From positions 620,001-684,000 of the forward strand of contig JAJKFH010004158.1 of the NCBI GenBank assembly GCA_023333565.1: 64,000 nucleotides of DNA. Direction: 5' to 3'. Origin of the DNA: Puffinus mauretanicus. Its lineage: Eukaryota > Chordata > Aves > Procellariiformes > Procellariidae. The notes under the pieces are model-generated. The model was not told the DNA's origin and made no database searches. It worked only from the letters and a program-made list of their open reading frames with translations. This document shows positions 1 through 10,800 of this stretch, in pieces. The translations under genes and the position numbers were made by a program. The first letter of the stretch is position 1, and each line of letters starts with the position of its first letter.

Positions 1-3000
1 GAAGCGACGCTCCCCCCTAATAATCTTGCTGATCCTTTGCCATCAGTGAAGCAATTGCTGATAGCAACTACCCTTTGGCTGATATAAGAGCCTGGAGACC
101 TCCCAGTTCAGAACTGACAAAGCAAATATAACCACGGACACTGGGGCCAAAAATCCCACTCCTCTTCCGCAAGCTGCGACATCCAAGCGGAGCACAGAAC
201 GTGCTCGCGCAGAGCCCCTCACAGGCAGGTCAGCCTCACCTGTCTTCAGCTTTTAACAGAGCTACCCCAGTTCCATACCTACGCAGGACATTTTAAGTGC
301 ATTCACGAAATTCAGCATACCGTTTGCAAACTTGGGGAAAAAATGCCGCCTCCCCTTCCAAAAGTAATCTTTTGCTAGGCCTAAAGGTTTCTTTTCCCTG
401 CCTACAGTTACGGCCTTTGCTACTTCTGCAAGGCGTAAAAATTACCTGGATGTACTTTTCTGCCCCAGCTACGATGCCTTCAGAAGAGCAAAGTGCTTTG
501 CACTGAGAGACACGGACCAAAGAGCCGGCTGGCGAGCAGAACCCGGTCGCAAAAGCTCCTCAGCCGGCCGGTATTGCAACTGCAAAGTTCACTTGAGTTT
601 CGTGAAGTTCTCAAGCAAATAAAGGCACGTAAAGTGAGGCTTCTTAAAACCTAAAGGTATCGCCTGGATAAAGGCACTTTTTTGGCTTTCCAGGGATAAT
701 CTTGTTACCGCGTACCTCCAACTACTTCCAGCTACTTGCTCTGCAACAGTCCACCGCTCTGCGTAGCTTAGAGCTTTAGACGCGCGAGTTTAAACACCCG
801 TTTGCAAGTTTCTGGTTCCACAGCGCTTCCAGCGTTTCTGCAAAAGGCCCAAAGGTGCACCTTTTTTTTTCTTTGCCAAATATCAATACCTGTCAGAAGC
901 AGATTTTAAAGATATATTTCGTATTTAGGGCCAGACTATTCTGTAACAGCCCCAAAAATGTCATCTGATCCATTCAGTATGGCTTGTTATCAAAGACCAA
1001 ATACACTGTATCTGATTCAGGATATTTATTCCTTTCTTCTTCGGGCAACTGAATAAAATAAGTTTGAGCCTTTATACTAGATCTTCAGAAGCCACAACAC
1101 TCCAAAATATCTTTGTATTCTTTTCCTCCCAAACAAAAAGAAAATATCTTTTTAAAGATACATCAGGAAGATTTTTAAAATCTCTTTTTTTCCAAAATGT
1201 CTCATCCATGTCCACTTGAAGCTGAAAAGAAGTCTGGTTGAGAAATAAAAAGTAGTTACAATTGCCATGACTCAAGAATAAAGATGTCAGATTTGTCCGA
1301 AAAGATCTTTCTCAAGAAGTATTTCGTTTCTCTATAGCCACAATGTCACATCAAAGAAAGTCATTATTTTGACATTATTTACGACTGTACCAATGCATGT
1401 AAAAACCTATAAATGCCTGAGACTGAAACTATAAAAAATTGAGAGCTCTTTTCCTCCAGGTTTTGGAATATTTAATTCTCTCCAAGATTATGCCATAGAA
1501 TTATCTCTCTTGCTAAAGCACAGATGACCTGAAAATCCAGCTGTTGAAGCGAAGAGTGGACGAAATCGTGGCTACAGAGTTACTTAGCTATTCATGTAAC
1601 AAAGACTGTTGAGCAAAACTGGGCTTAGCTAGAAGAGAAATTAGGCAGAATTCAAATTTACAGTAAAGAGGCACTGACAAGACGACCGGCAAAGGAAATC
1701 ATGTATACTGCAGATGATTTAAACGGTGAAACCTCCCCCAGCCCGTTCCCAAGCCTGCCTTAACACTGCATGGTTCATACAGGAAAAAAGATGGTTAATA
1801 CAGTTCCCTAAACATGGCGTTCAAACAGGCTGAGATGCAACTGCACAGAAACACTAATTGTAAGGGCTGTGTTCTGCTCTTTAGCTAAATCCCTGGAAAC
1901 TTGAAGATCCTTTTCAGAGTCATTGATTACGGCATTTTGCTCCTTGATTGTGCTTCAGCAACAACCTGCTTCTGCATTCCTGGACTTGTCCAATGGAAAA
2001 TAAATGTGTCCTTTGCCCAGGGAGGATCCTACCCAACCGCTCTAAATTTGTTTCTTGGGTGGAGAAACATCCCAGGTCAAGCTTGGTTCACGTTCCAAAC
2101 AGCACAATACGATGGTATATTTTAGCCCGAATACAGGAGAGAGCCAACAGAGAAATAACGGCTACTTCTCTTCATGTTCCAGAGCTCTGACAGAAATCCT
2201 ATCCTCCAAAGAGTCAAGCAACTTCCAGAGGTGATCAGTGAGGGAAATCATCCTATCTAACGTCTTGACAAAGGGAGATAGAAAGAGGTGGAAAATAAGA
2301 AGATAGAGGGGAGAGCAGGCTGGGAGGAGGAAATGGCTACATATTCACACAGATAAACATGAGTTTTATTTCCGTGTGCTGCAAATTGTGTTGTGGAAAA
2401 ACTGTGCTGATTAAAACGACAACTAAATGCTGAATGCATGGTCATTACAACATAACAGGGCTATTTCCAAGTGTACATATAAAGGGACTGCCGAGCGGTC
2501 TATTAAAAGCGCGTACACTTACCTAGTCAGCAATTAGGTCAGTGATCACCACTTACTCTGCTTTTTAATAAAGGGATTTGAGAATATTCCCTAATCTTAT
2601 AAGAAACACAGATTTTCATTATTCTTTTGTGAACTAGAATGAATGCATTATAGTAGCTGGAAAAAAATTAAAAAGGCATTTTAGTTTGTCTTTTTTCTTC
2701 AGTCGCTCCCAAGTAATATATAACTTTAAGTTACGGTAGAAAAAAAAGGGAATAAATTGGCACATGTTATATTTTATTACTGATTTTGGAAAAAGCAACA
2801 GCAGGTTTTTATGAAACACACACAGTGCCTTACATCGTTAAATTCTTCAGGGTAATCTGGCTTGTTTCTTACTGCTGGCAATGGGAAACAGCAGTGAGAT
2901 TGCCAGGACTTCGATTCTTGATTCCTCTGGGCTCCTGGCGCCCCAGAACCTCCAAAGCGCCAGGCTCTGTGACTCCTTGGTAATGCGTGCTACAGCGTGA

Positions 3001-5342
3001 CCCTGGAGCTGTGAAGCCAAATGAGCCATACAGAAAGGACCCTGCAAGCCCTAAAACTTCCCAAAACACAGAGATGAGCCGGTAGTAAAACTTGCACTAT
3101 CAGATCAGACGCTTACCTACAGGTTTGTCAGAAGTTTGTGAAAACTGAGACACATCTCAAAACCAGCAAGAAACAGTTGTTTTTCCACGGAAAACCAGAT
3201 CACTGAAAAAATTCCTAGCGCGCTTCAAAGCCACAATCAGTAACTAAGCAAAAATCTAGCTTTCGGTTGGAAAAGGGACTTTGATCTTTGCTGGTCATCT
3301 AGTGGCTTCCACAGCTCCAGTGCTGGGGACAGCACGGGTCACAGATGACTCCCGTTAACCTAATGGCTCCCAGTGAGAGAGCGAGAGGCAGCTACGTGGC
3401 TACCCTTTGCTCCAGGATGAGCTTGGTAACACAAAAAAAGTATCGGGTGTAGAATACAAAGACCAGGTAGTTTGCAGTTTGACCAGTAGTAGTTGCTACG
3501 TTTGGTTATGCATGTAGATCTAGTACAGGTCAAAACCACTTAAGATCCATGTATTTCTATTTAATGGGACTAGCAGCCCCACGTTAGCTTTTTCCCCACC
3601 TGTTCCTAGACAAAAATATGCCATTTCGTTGCACGTCAAATGTACTGTGGATGCTGCTGGAAAACTATTTAACTGAATTAGTTTATGAGGCAGCACTTGG
3701 GTTACATAAAATAATGTTACATATTAAATCTCTGTTTTATGCCAGGCAGTATCTTTCCATTAAGAGGAGTCTCTCTTTGGGGAATATATCTTATTTTATC
3801 AGCCTGAACTTCAGCTGATTTTCTTTTTTTACCTCTCTTCGTCCAGATCCACCTTGCTTGGTGGCAAACTTTCAAAACTCATGTGGCAGAGTATGTGCCC
3901 ACCAGAACTGGAAGCATCTAGCAAGACGAGCGCTGAGCGTGCCGTACGCGTTCTTATACGCATCAGAATGAAGCAAAGCAAGGGAAAGCCTTAATTTCCT
4001 TCCCTTCTCAAAACCCTGAAAAAGCACCCATTTATTTTCCCTGACCCAAAGACAGCATGTTCGGCAGACGCTAAACAGAATATGTATGCAGTTACCTAAG
4101 TGCTCTTATCCTGCACGTAGACTCAACACATCATCTCCTCTTACCATGGAACTGACCGAAAGCTCACTTAAATCAACGAGGGCCCTCCTATGAACTTCAA
4201 GGAGCTTTGGATTAGATAAATCTTGCACAGGAGCAATGCCTGAGCCCCCAGGTAGGAACACATTCCAAAATGTTTGGAAAGAACCTTTTACTTACTTAGT
4301 AGTCGAACCTTTTAAATCAGGGGCAGGGAAAGGTAAAGTGCCAAGAACAACCCTTTTCTGACATTACCTTCATTTCCTTAATGTTGCATATTTTAATAGT
4401 AGGTAGAACAGATGGTGAAATATAATCTCTCCACTGAGAACTAAATGACAGTGACTAGCTGTAGGGGACACTAAAGTATTGAAGAGAAGGAAATGTACAA
4501 ATAATGAAAGTACATTTTGTCCAACTTGCTTTTGATGAGGCATAAAATAAAATGTAAATAATTTCTGTTAGGAGGAAATTAACATAACGACTTTGGTATT
4601 TGCAATCAGAGTGAGCTCGTATTATATAACCTGGATTTGCAACCGAGGTAGCACAATACCATTTACCTGGATTTGTACTAAGGATTATGTAAATTCTATT
4701 TTCACCATCATTAATAAAGCACAAAACCTATACCATTAACATGACCGATAATAAAGAGATGTGATTAGTCTCAACTTGGACAGGCAACAAAAAAAAAAAA
4801 AAGAAGGAGAGGAAATATTGTTTAGCTGTATATGAACAAAGAGGTTCTATTAACCTGGGTTTGCAGCGAAGAAAAGCGTCAATATTGCTAACTCAGGTTA
4901 GCAATTAAGTTGGTGTCAATGTGGCTGGGAAAATGAGTTCATAATTAGGACAACACAGTTAGTATTGACCTGAATTTTCAATAAAAATCATGTCTGCGTT
5001 TTAATTTGGAACTGTAAAATTCATCCCTGTGCTCTACAAATGACCATATAATTATTAACTTGCAGTTACTTTACAATTAGAGAATTATTTACATAATATG
5101 TTATTTTTATATAACCATGTGCCTGTTATAAATGGTGAGCTGAACATAGGGTTCCCAGAAGTGTCTGACACTGAAAATTAAACTTCTACATTTCTTTGCA
5201 AAAGCATTCCTAAGGATTTAAATGCTTTACTCCCAGAAAAAAATTACTGCTTCAGCAAGACTCTGTGTTCCTGCTCCAAATATTGCTTTCTTTATTAGAA
5301 TTACTAGTTTTAGTTAATTACTAGTTAAATCTCTATCAATGA

Positions 5343-5347
5343 CCTCA
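5343..5347. repeat. Left target-site duplication of the solo LTR
   Basis: CCTCA directly before the LTR pairs with CCTCG directly after it (5949-5953), four of five bases equal. A 5-base duplication fits an ERV insertion with later decay of one base. Confidence 0.55.
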
Positions 5348-5948
5348 TGTGCTGGTTTTGGCTGGGATAGTTAGTTTTCTTCATAGCAGCTGGTATGGGG
5401 CTGTGTGTTGGATGTGTGCTGGAAACAGGGTTGATAACACAGGGATGTTTTCGTTACTGCTGAGCAGGGCTTACACAGAGTCAAGGCCTTTTCTGCTCCT
5501 CACCCCACCCCACCAGCGAGGAGGCTGGGGGTGCACGAGAAGCTGGGAGGGGGACACGGCTGGGACAGCTGACCCCAACTGACCAAAGGGATATTCCATA
5601 CCGTATGACGTCATGCTCAGCACATAAAGCTGGGGGGAGAAGGAGGAAGGGGGGGACATTCAGAGTGATGGCATTTGCCTTCCCAAGTGCCCGTTATGCG
5701 TGATGGAGCCCTGCTTTCCTGGAGATGGCTGCACACCTGCCTGCCCATGGGAAGCAGTGAATGAATTCCTTGTTTTGCTTTGCTTGCGTGCGTGGCTTTT
5801 GCTTTACCTATGAAACTGTCTTTATCTCAACCCCCAAAGTGAGTTTTTTCACTTTTACCCTTCAGATTCTCTCTCCCATCCCACCGGGGGGGGGAGTGAG
5901 CGAGTGGCTGTGTGGGGCTTAGCTGCCGGCTGGGGTTAAACCACGACA
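5348..5948 (+). mobile_element. Solo LTR of an avian endogenous retrovirus
   Basis: This 601-base element begins TGTGCTGGTTTTGGCTGG and ends AAACCACGACA, so it has TG...CA ends, and it is flanked by an imperfect 5-base duplication. I recognise the sequence as a very common avian LTR, probably ERVL/ERV3 class; the exact family name is not certain. The likely plus-strand promoter includes a perfect CRE palindrome, TGACGTCA, at 5606-5613, followed ten bases later by a weakened TATA-like CATAAAG near 5623. A G-rich run near 5885 and a T/C-rich stretch mark the 3' part. No internal retroviral genes lie on either side, so the proviral body was lost by LTR-LTR recombination. It is antisense to MACROD2. 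Confidence 0.9.
5606..5613. promoter_or_regulatory. Perfect CRE palindrome within the LTR
   Basis: TGACGTCA is the full 8-base CREB/ATF site. Its place just upstream of a TATA-like CATAAAG suggests it belonged to the LTR promoter. Activity today is not shown. Confidence 0.6.
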
Positions 5949-5953
5949 CCTCG
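5949..5953. repeat. Right target-site duplication of the solo LTR
   Basis: CCTCG, one mismatch from CCTCA at 5343-5347. Confidence 0.55.
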
Positions 5954-6307
5954 CGAATAATCATCATACCCATTTATTGTAAATACTCTCGATGCTTCTA
6001 GATCGAGAGGGTACTTAAATGGACATAAATTGGTTGTTTAATCAGCCTTATGCACTTTAATGCAGAAAACCAACAATAAGAAGAGTCACTTTAGAACCTG
6101 AGTGTGCACTTTTTTGCACTTATTTTCCTATGTAAATCCAAGTCCAATATATCAAAACAACACTCAAGGATAGGCAAAAAAGGATTTTTCTTAGGAAAAG
6201 AAAAAATAACGCTTTTATGTGCTCTTTCCATGTTTCCTCACAATAGAAAAGGGGAACATGAGCCCAGCAGCATTCTCTGTCTCAATCTATTTTATAAGTA
6301 GCCTCAC

Positions 6308-6403
6308 CTCCTCCTTCTTCTTCTTTTCCTTCTTCTTTTTCCTCTGCACAATGAATCAAAGGTATCTCAACTTCTGTTGCGTCTTCTTGGTTCAACAGTG
6401 GCT
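6308..6403 (-). CDS. MACROD2: MACROD2 tail exon, NQEDA...EEKEEGKEEE (96 bases, phase 1-1)
   Basis: The acceptor is AATTTATTTAG and the donor GGAG|GTGAGG. The exon reads EPLLNQEDATEVEIPLIHCA followed by a Glu/Lys/Gly-rich end, EEKEEGKEEEGG; 12 of 32 residues are acidic. NQEDA, the IPL triplet and EEKE match human NQEDAVIVEQPEVIPLTEDQEEKE as remembered, which decides the long form starting at 6403. Inside the exon a second acceptor, TCATTGTGCAG, ends at 6344 and is in the same phase, so a 36-base short form is possible. The GAA/GGA-rich end is a low-complexity run that may vary in length. The next coding exon in the transcript direction was not securely found. Confidence 0.9.
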
Positions 6404-7030
6404 CTAAATAAATTTGATAAAAAGAAGATGAACAGTAAGGCTTTTCAGAACAGGCATAAAAGGATTAACATACACTAGAGAGATTACCATGAAAAACACT
6501 GGCAGAGGAAAAGGATCCTTTTCCCCAAGAGTACAGAGATACAAAAGCTGTCTCAGGGAAATCCAAGGGGCCGTAGTTGAGAGCAAGGCCTTGATCCTCC
6601 AAGATGCTGAGCTTTCTGGGACTTAGCACAAAACCCCCACGTGCCTAGCTCCAAGCACGGGCCTTCACCGGGACTCGTCGCAAGCCCAGAGGCACACGTA
6701 CTCAAGCGTTTTGCTGGACTGGGGACAGAGCATTCAGTGCTCCGAACGTACAAGGCCGAAGTGCTCGTCATCAGGAATAAGAAATGCAATGTTCACTTCT
6801 TTCTCTAACAGTCGCAGCCATTGAAAAGTCAGCTTTTATCAGCGAGAATCCAAGATACTCCCCTGCTCAGGGTTGAATTTAGAGTTACCATAAGAAGAAC
6901 CAGCTCCACAGATTTAGCTTAGTAGGTATGGAGAAAGAAAGGGAACTTAAGCACTATTGATAATATCTGAGCAATAACTAGCGTTTTTGCCTGTTAATCT
7001 TGCTCTTTGGTTTCAAGGCATGTGCAGTAC
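6404..7030 (-). other. MACROD2: MACROD2 intron (627 bases)
   Basis: A short intron between the SQSS and NQEDA exons, with GTACTG donor and TTTAG acceptor. I see no further exon or repeat in it. Confidence 0.85.
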
Positions 7031-7105
7031 CTTCTATTTCCATGCAGGAGCTTTGGGAATCTGCCCCAGTTTTCATCTCCTCCTCTGCAGAAACATCCTG
7101 TTGTC
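7031..7105 (-). CDS. MACROD2: MACROD2 tail exon with SQSSCME motif (75 bases, phase 1-1)
   Basis: The acceptor is TGTTAACAG and the donor GAAG|GTACTG. The exon reads GQQDVSAEEEMKTGADSQSS then CMEIE, with 7 of 25 residues acidic. MKTGADSQSSCME lines up with human IKIETESQSSYMETE, one of the clearest matches in the tail. The Ser-Gln pair is the minimal ATM/ATR target motif; family knowledge links ATM phosphorylation of the MACROD2 C-terminus with export from the nucleus after DNA damage. Whether this serine is the target site is inference. Confidence 0.92.
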
Positions 7106-7723
7106 CTGTTAACATGAGAAATTGAAAATGACATCAGCACGATGGCTGCGTGCAGCCAACGGCAAGTTCGTCAAAGAGGACAGGAACTTAACATAGAGCA
7201 TGGTCCTTTCCAGCCAAGTACTGCTTTTCTTCTATTAAACGAACAAGGTTGGAATTACTTTATATACGAAAATATCACTTAACGAACTCTAAGCATTAAG
7301 TATGTTAAATGGCTGGTCAAAACTGACCCTGAATCAACTTTTTTTTTTCTTCTTTTGTAGCTCAGCCTTGACACACTGATTCTCATAGGAGTTGTTGAAA
7401 AGCGCTCGCATTTGGCAGTCGACTTAGCAGAAGGAACAGAATCACCCCACAGGCTTTTAGAACAACAACAACAACAACAAGGACGATAATAACAATGCTA
7501 TGCACCCAGGATCAATATGGCTAAACCCACATATTTGGAGATGCGTGTCTTTTCCAGCAACACCAGAGATTACCGCACCACAACTGGTTGGCACACAACC
7601 TCTACTAGCCGACAGCGTTTTCTTAAGGCAGCAAAGGTCAGGCTGAAAACCACTAGATGCTGAAACTGGAAGAACTAAGGTTCCCAACTGGTTCGTTATC
7701 TCTGTCTTAAAGAAAAACTTTAC
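7106..7723 (-). other. MACROD2: MACROD2 intron (618 bases) with an AAC microsatellite
   Basis: A short intron with GTAAAG donor and TTAACAG acceptor. It contains the trinucleotide repeat at 7461-7480 and a T-rich run near 7340. Nothing else is recognisable. Confidence 0.85.
7461..7480. repeat. Microsatellite (AAC)n
   Basis: Six to seven perfect AAC units inside the 618-base intron. Confidence 0.9.
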
Positions 7724-7801
7724 CTTCGGCTTGATCTTGTTCACATCCCACAGGATGCACTGGGTCACTCTCCCGTGCGCCTTTGGAGTCTTTCAGGGAG
7801 T
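7724..7801 (-). CDS. MACROD2: MACROD2 tail exon, DSLKDSKGARESD (78 bases, phase 1-1)
   Basis: The acceptor TTTCCTCAG and the donor GAAG|GTAAAG are both strong. The exon reads DSLKDSKGARESDPVHPVGC followed by EQDQAE, 26 residues of which 7 are acidic. It is a plausible match to the human segment VRDQDHPDGQEND. The single Cys is unusual in this tail. Upstream of the acceptor the pyrimidine tract merges with a TTTG microsatellite at 7814-7834 (minus-strand sense), so repeat length could affect exon recognition. The next exon is only 618 bases away. Confidence 0.88.
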
Positions 7802-7813
7802 CTGAGGAAACAG

Positions 7814-7834
7814 CAAACAAACAAACAAACAAAT
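7814..7834. repeat. Microsatellite (CAAA)n next to a splice acceptor
   Basis: Five CAAA units on the plus strand. On the transcribed strand they read TTTG and lie about 13 bases upstream of the exon that begins at 7801, overlapping the expected pyrimidine-tract and branch-point zone. Confidence 0.9.
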
Positions 7835-10800
7835 CCTGCAGCGGTTTTCAGGCTGGAAAAGTCTGGTAGTTACTTCAGACACAGGTAGCCCTTAGGTGCT
7901 AGCTTCATATCTGGCATCCCTGTACGCTGAAAGATTTTCTATCTGTTTGACTACAGATTTATATACTACGAAAGTATACTCATGGGTTTCAATTATTCAA
8001 ATTGATTTCAAAGTCTGTACACTTACTGAGCAGGTTTTCGCAGTAGGAACCTAAAACAAGGAGCTGGCAAGAAAGGACACATAAGAATTATCAGCAGCGC
8101 TACTGAGAATTTTATTTCTCATGAACGGAGTGGCACAAAGCTATGAGAAACAGCACGAACCACCTACTTGATAAATAAAGTGACTTCTTATTTGTTTAGA
8201 ACAATGCCAGCACTTTTCATGGTTGGACTTCCACACTAAGTCCTATAAATCCCGGTACAAACCCTAGCCTCATTTCAGTTGATGACAGAACTCCCAAGGT
8301 CATTATCGTGGCCAAGACTGCTTTTCCTTTTGGGGGAGACGAGCAAAATGAACTGCCCAAAGCCGTACCCCGAGCCAGTGGCGCAGTGAGGTTCAAATTA
8401 GACGACATAAGTCCAATCGCTATGCTATCTGCAGTCTTCATAAACACAGGGCATTATTTTGTTGTGTCGAACGACATTTTCTGACAACGGCCACTCCTTA
8501 GTTTTTACGTTGGGGTTGGGGAAACGTGTCATTCTGCCGCAGTCAGGAAATCACAGCAACACAGCCACCCGTTTTAGCTCTTGTCATCTGCATAACACAC
8601 AGCTTTCACTGGATAAAGAGCTCTCTTTGAGCCTTGTTAAAAAACACCGCTGATCTAACTGGACAGTTCTGCAAACTACAGGGGTAAGTACACTTGAGGT
8701 CATAACAACGGCAACAGATAATCGCTATTTGTGTTCCAGAGTGAAACGCTTTCTAAAATGCTGCTAGATGGAAAATGTAAGTAACCGTGCCGAAGGATCT
8801 ACGGTGCATGATAATAAATTTCGCTATGACAGTCTTGTTAGGGCTTTACTTCTGGAAGGTCCCTTTCTACAATATAGCAGAGCAAATCTTACAATATACC
8901 AAAGGATGCCCCCGTAAAACTCTGTTCCTGAAACTTGCCAGGGAATAATCTCTGATGGATAAGTGAGAAAGCTGGGTTGTTAACATCTGATCCAAACTTA
9001 ATAATCTGTAGAAAAGGTACGCACTGAAAGTGTGTGGCTTTAATTAACTGCAAATAATCCCCCAAGGCAAATATTTAATTACCTGCACAGCTTCTTACTT
9101 CTTTCGTGGCATGACAATAAGTTTATAAATCCAAGTTTGAAAGCAGAATATCTCACCGATGTACAATTTGCTAAAATTTGCCCTTGCTGCACTTTTTTTC
9201 ACCCTACTGAGGACTTAAAACGCTACTCACTGCTATCAGCTGGACCACTGCACTGGCCTTTCATACTAGGGTGCCACATTGTGCTATGAGTTTACAAGGG
9301 ATTACCCTATCAGCTCGAATTAGAGCAAAAATAAATTAGAATTTCATTAAATTCCAAGTTTAATCAAAAAGCGAGTTGAAAGACCTCTTGGTATAAATGG
9401 GAATGGCACTAAAAATCTGTAGGGAATTTTTCACGCAAACTTTAAACCCATTGAATGAAATTCTGGCTTTGCTGAAGTTTTTGACAAAGCTTTCGGGATA
9501 TTAAACAAGCCAAGATTTGTACCACCTGTAGCCCCATCCCCTAAATTAATATAATCTTTTTCGGTACGATTTAGTGGCATGTTTATAAAAGGAACTGTAC
9601 TGACAAAGCTGGAATCAGAAGTCCTTTGCTTTAAGTACCATGGCCCGAACACAGCCTTTCAAACAGCCAAAAGCGATGATGAAGTGTGATATTACCTGCT
9701 ACGGGCGGGAGAGATGCACGCGGCTCTGTCCCATCAGACCCTTAGAGCTATCTTGTCCTACACCTATTGCGCAGTACTTCATACTCCCAGACCTGTGCCT
9801 TTAATCTCAGTTCACAGATGCCAAATTTTCTCCTAGAATGAGGAATGACTCCAATTTCATGCAAAAATCAATCCCCAGCATCAGAGGAACAATTACGCGC
9901 TTTGGTCAATAACAACAAATGGAGTTTAAGGAGCCCCGTGCTTGGCTGATGTACGTGCCCCATCACGCTGACGTCTGCTGCGGAGCATCACGTAGCTTAT
10001 GGCAAACTACGGTTATTGCACAGCGTGGGGAGTTGTCGCTACTCCCACCCTTTGGCACAGCTGGCAGCTTGACCCCGCAGCTGCGCTGAGCGCCAGCGTT
10101 GGGCACCACAGCTAGAGACCACCTACGCTATTTGGCACATTTTCACGCGTTCCCATAGCTGGCTCTGCAGAGTTTATTCTTATGGGATTGTAATTTTGTG
10201 TTAAACTTTCATTTCGGTCATAAATAGTTTTCTAATTGTTCCAGGGTTCAAGAAAGCAATTTAAAAATTGCACAGGAATCCAAATTATCCCAGGCAATAC
10301 TCCATGATAATTTTGCACAAGTTATTTTTGGTAAAACGTGTTTCTGAAAAGAGCAGAACGTGGACAGGAGTTACTGCCTAGCTGTAAGAGTCTGCGACTC
10401 TTATTTCAGCAATAGAAATCAGTCGTTGCATTAGTATGCAGATTCTGAGTTTCAAAATCTTTAAGGTCAAGACCATACCAAAGATTGCTTCTTTTCAAAT
10501 GCAAATATTAGATCAAATATTCAAGCCAAAAGGTCCAAAGACAGATTTACTTTTAGGATTAACAAGAATAAAATAAAGCAAAGGAATAAACCCAGATTTA
10601 TGAAGAAAATCTGAGCCAAGTAAGAGTAAAAGTGTAAGACCAAATGCACTGGTCAATAAAAGCTGTTCCCAAATTGGACACGAGGCAAGAGTGCCACCTC
10701 CATTTCAGCTGGCAAGCAGCAGTAGGAATCTCACAAATGCTGATGATATAATACTTTCTGCACGCAAGTTTTCAGTAGGGTAATGGTATTGCTCGGGCTC

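Larger units (their letters stand above)
1..6307. other. Intron or 3' flank of MACROD2, left of the last placed exon
   Basis: About 6.3 kb downstream of the last secure exon. The only clear element is the solo LTR at 5348-5948. A 14-base A run lies at 4789-4802. The human tail continues for a few dozen residues past this point, so at least one coding exon is still owed. The only candidate I saw is a good acceptor at 1221 with an early stop (see findings). No other gene is recognisable; open frames here are short and unsupported. Confidence 0.6.

Noticed and set aside
220..265. Minus-strand 22-base candidate exon with GTGAGG donor
   Set aside because: Weak acceptor and a length that would break the shared phase.
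2525..2565. Minus-strand candidate exon ending in a strong GTAAGT donor
   Set aside because: Acceptor context is purine-rich, and in phase 1 the second codon is TAA.
3109..3155. Minus-strand candidate exon between ATGTGTCTCAG and GTAAGC
   Set aside because: Only 28 bases, not a multiple of three, and in the incoming phase it hits TGA within six codons; no resemblance to the MACROD2 tail.
4789..4802. A run as the tail of a processed pseudogene
   Set aside because: No gene-like body precedes it and no flanking duplication is visible; the same holds for the A runs near 14000, 54765 and 58455.
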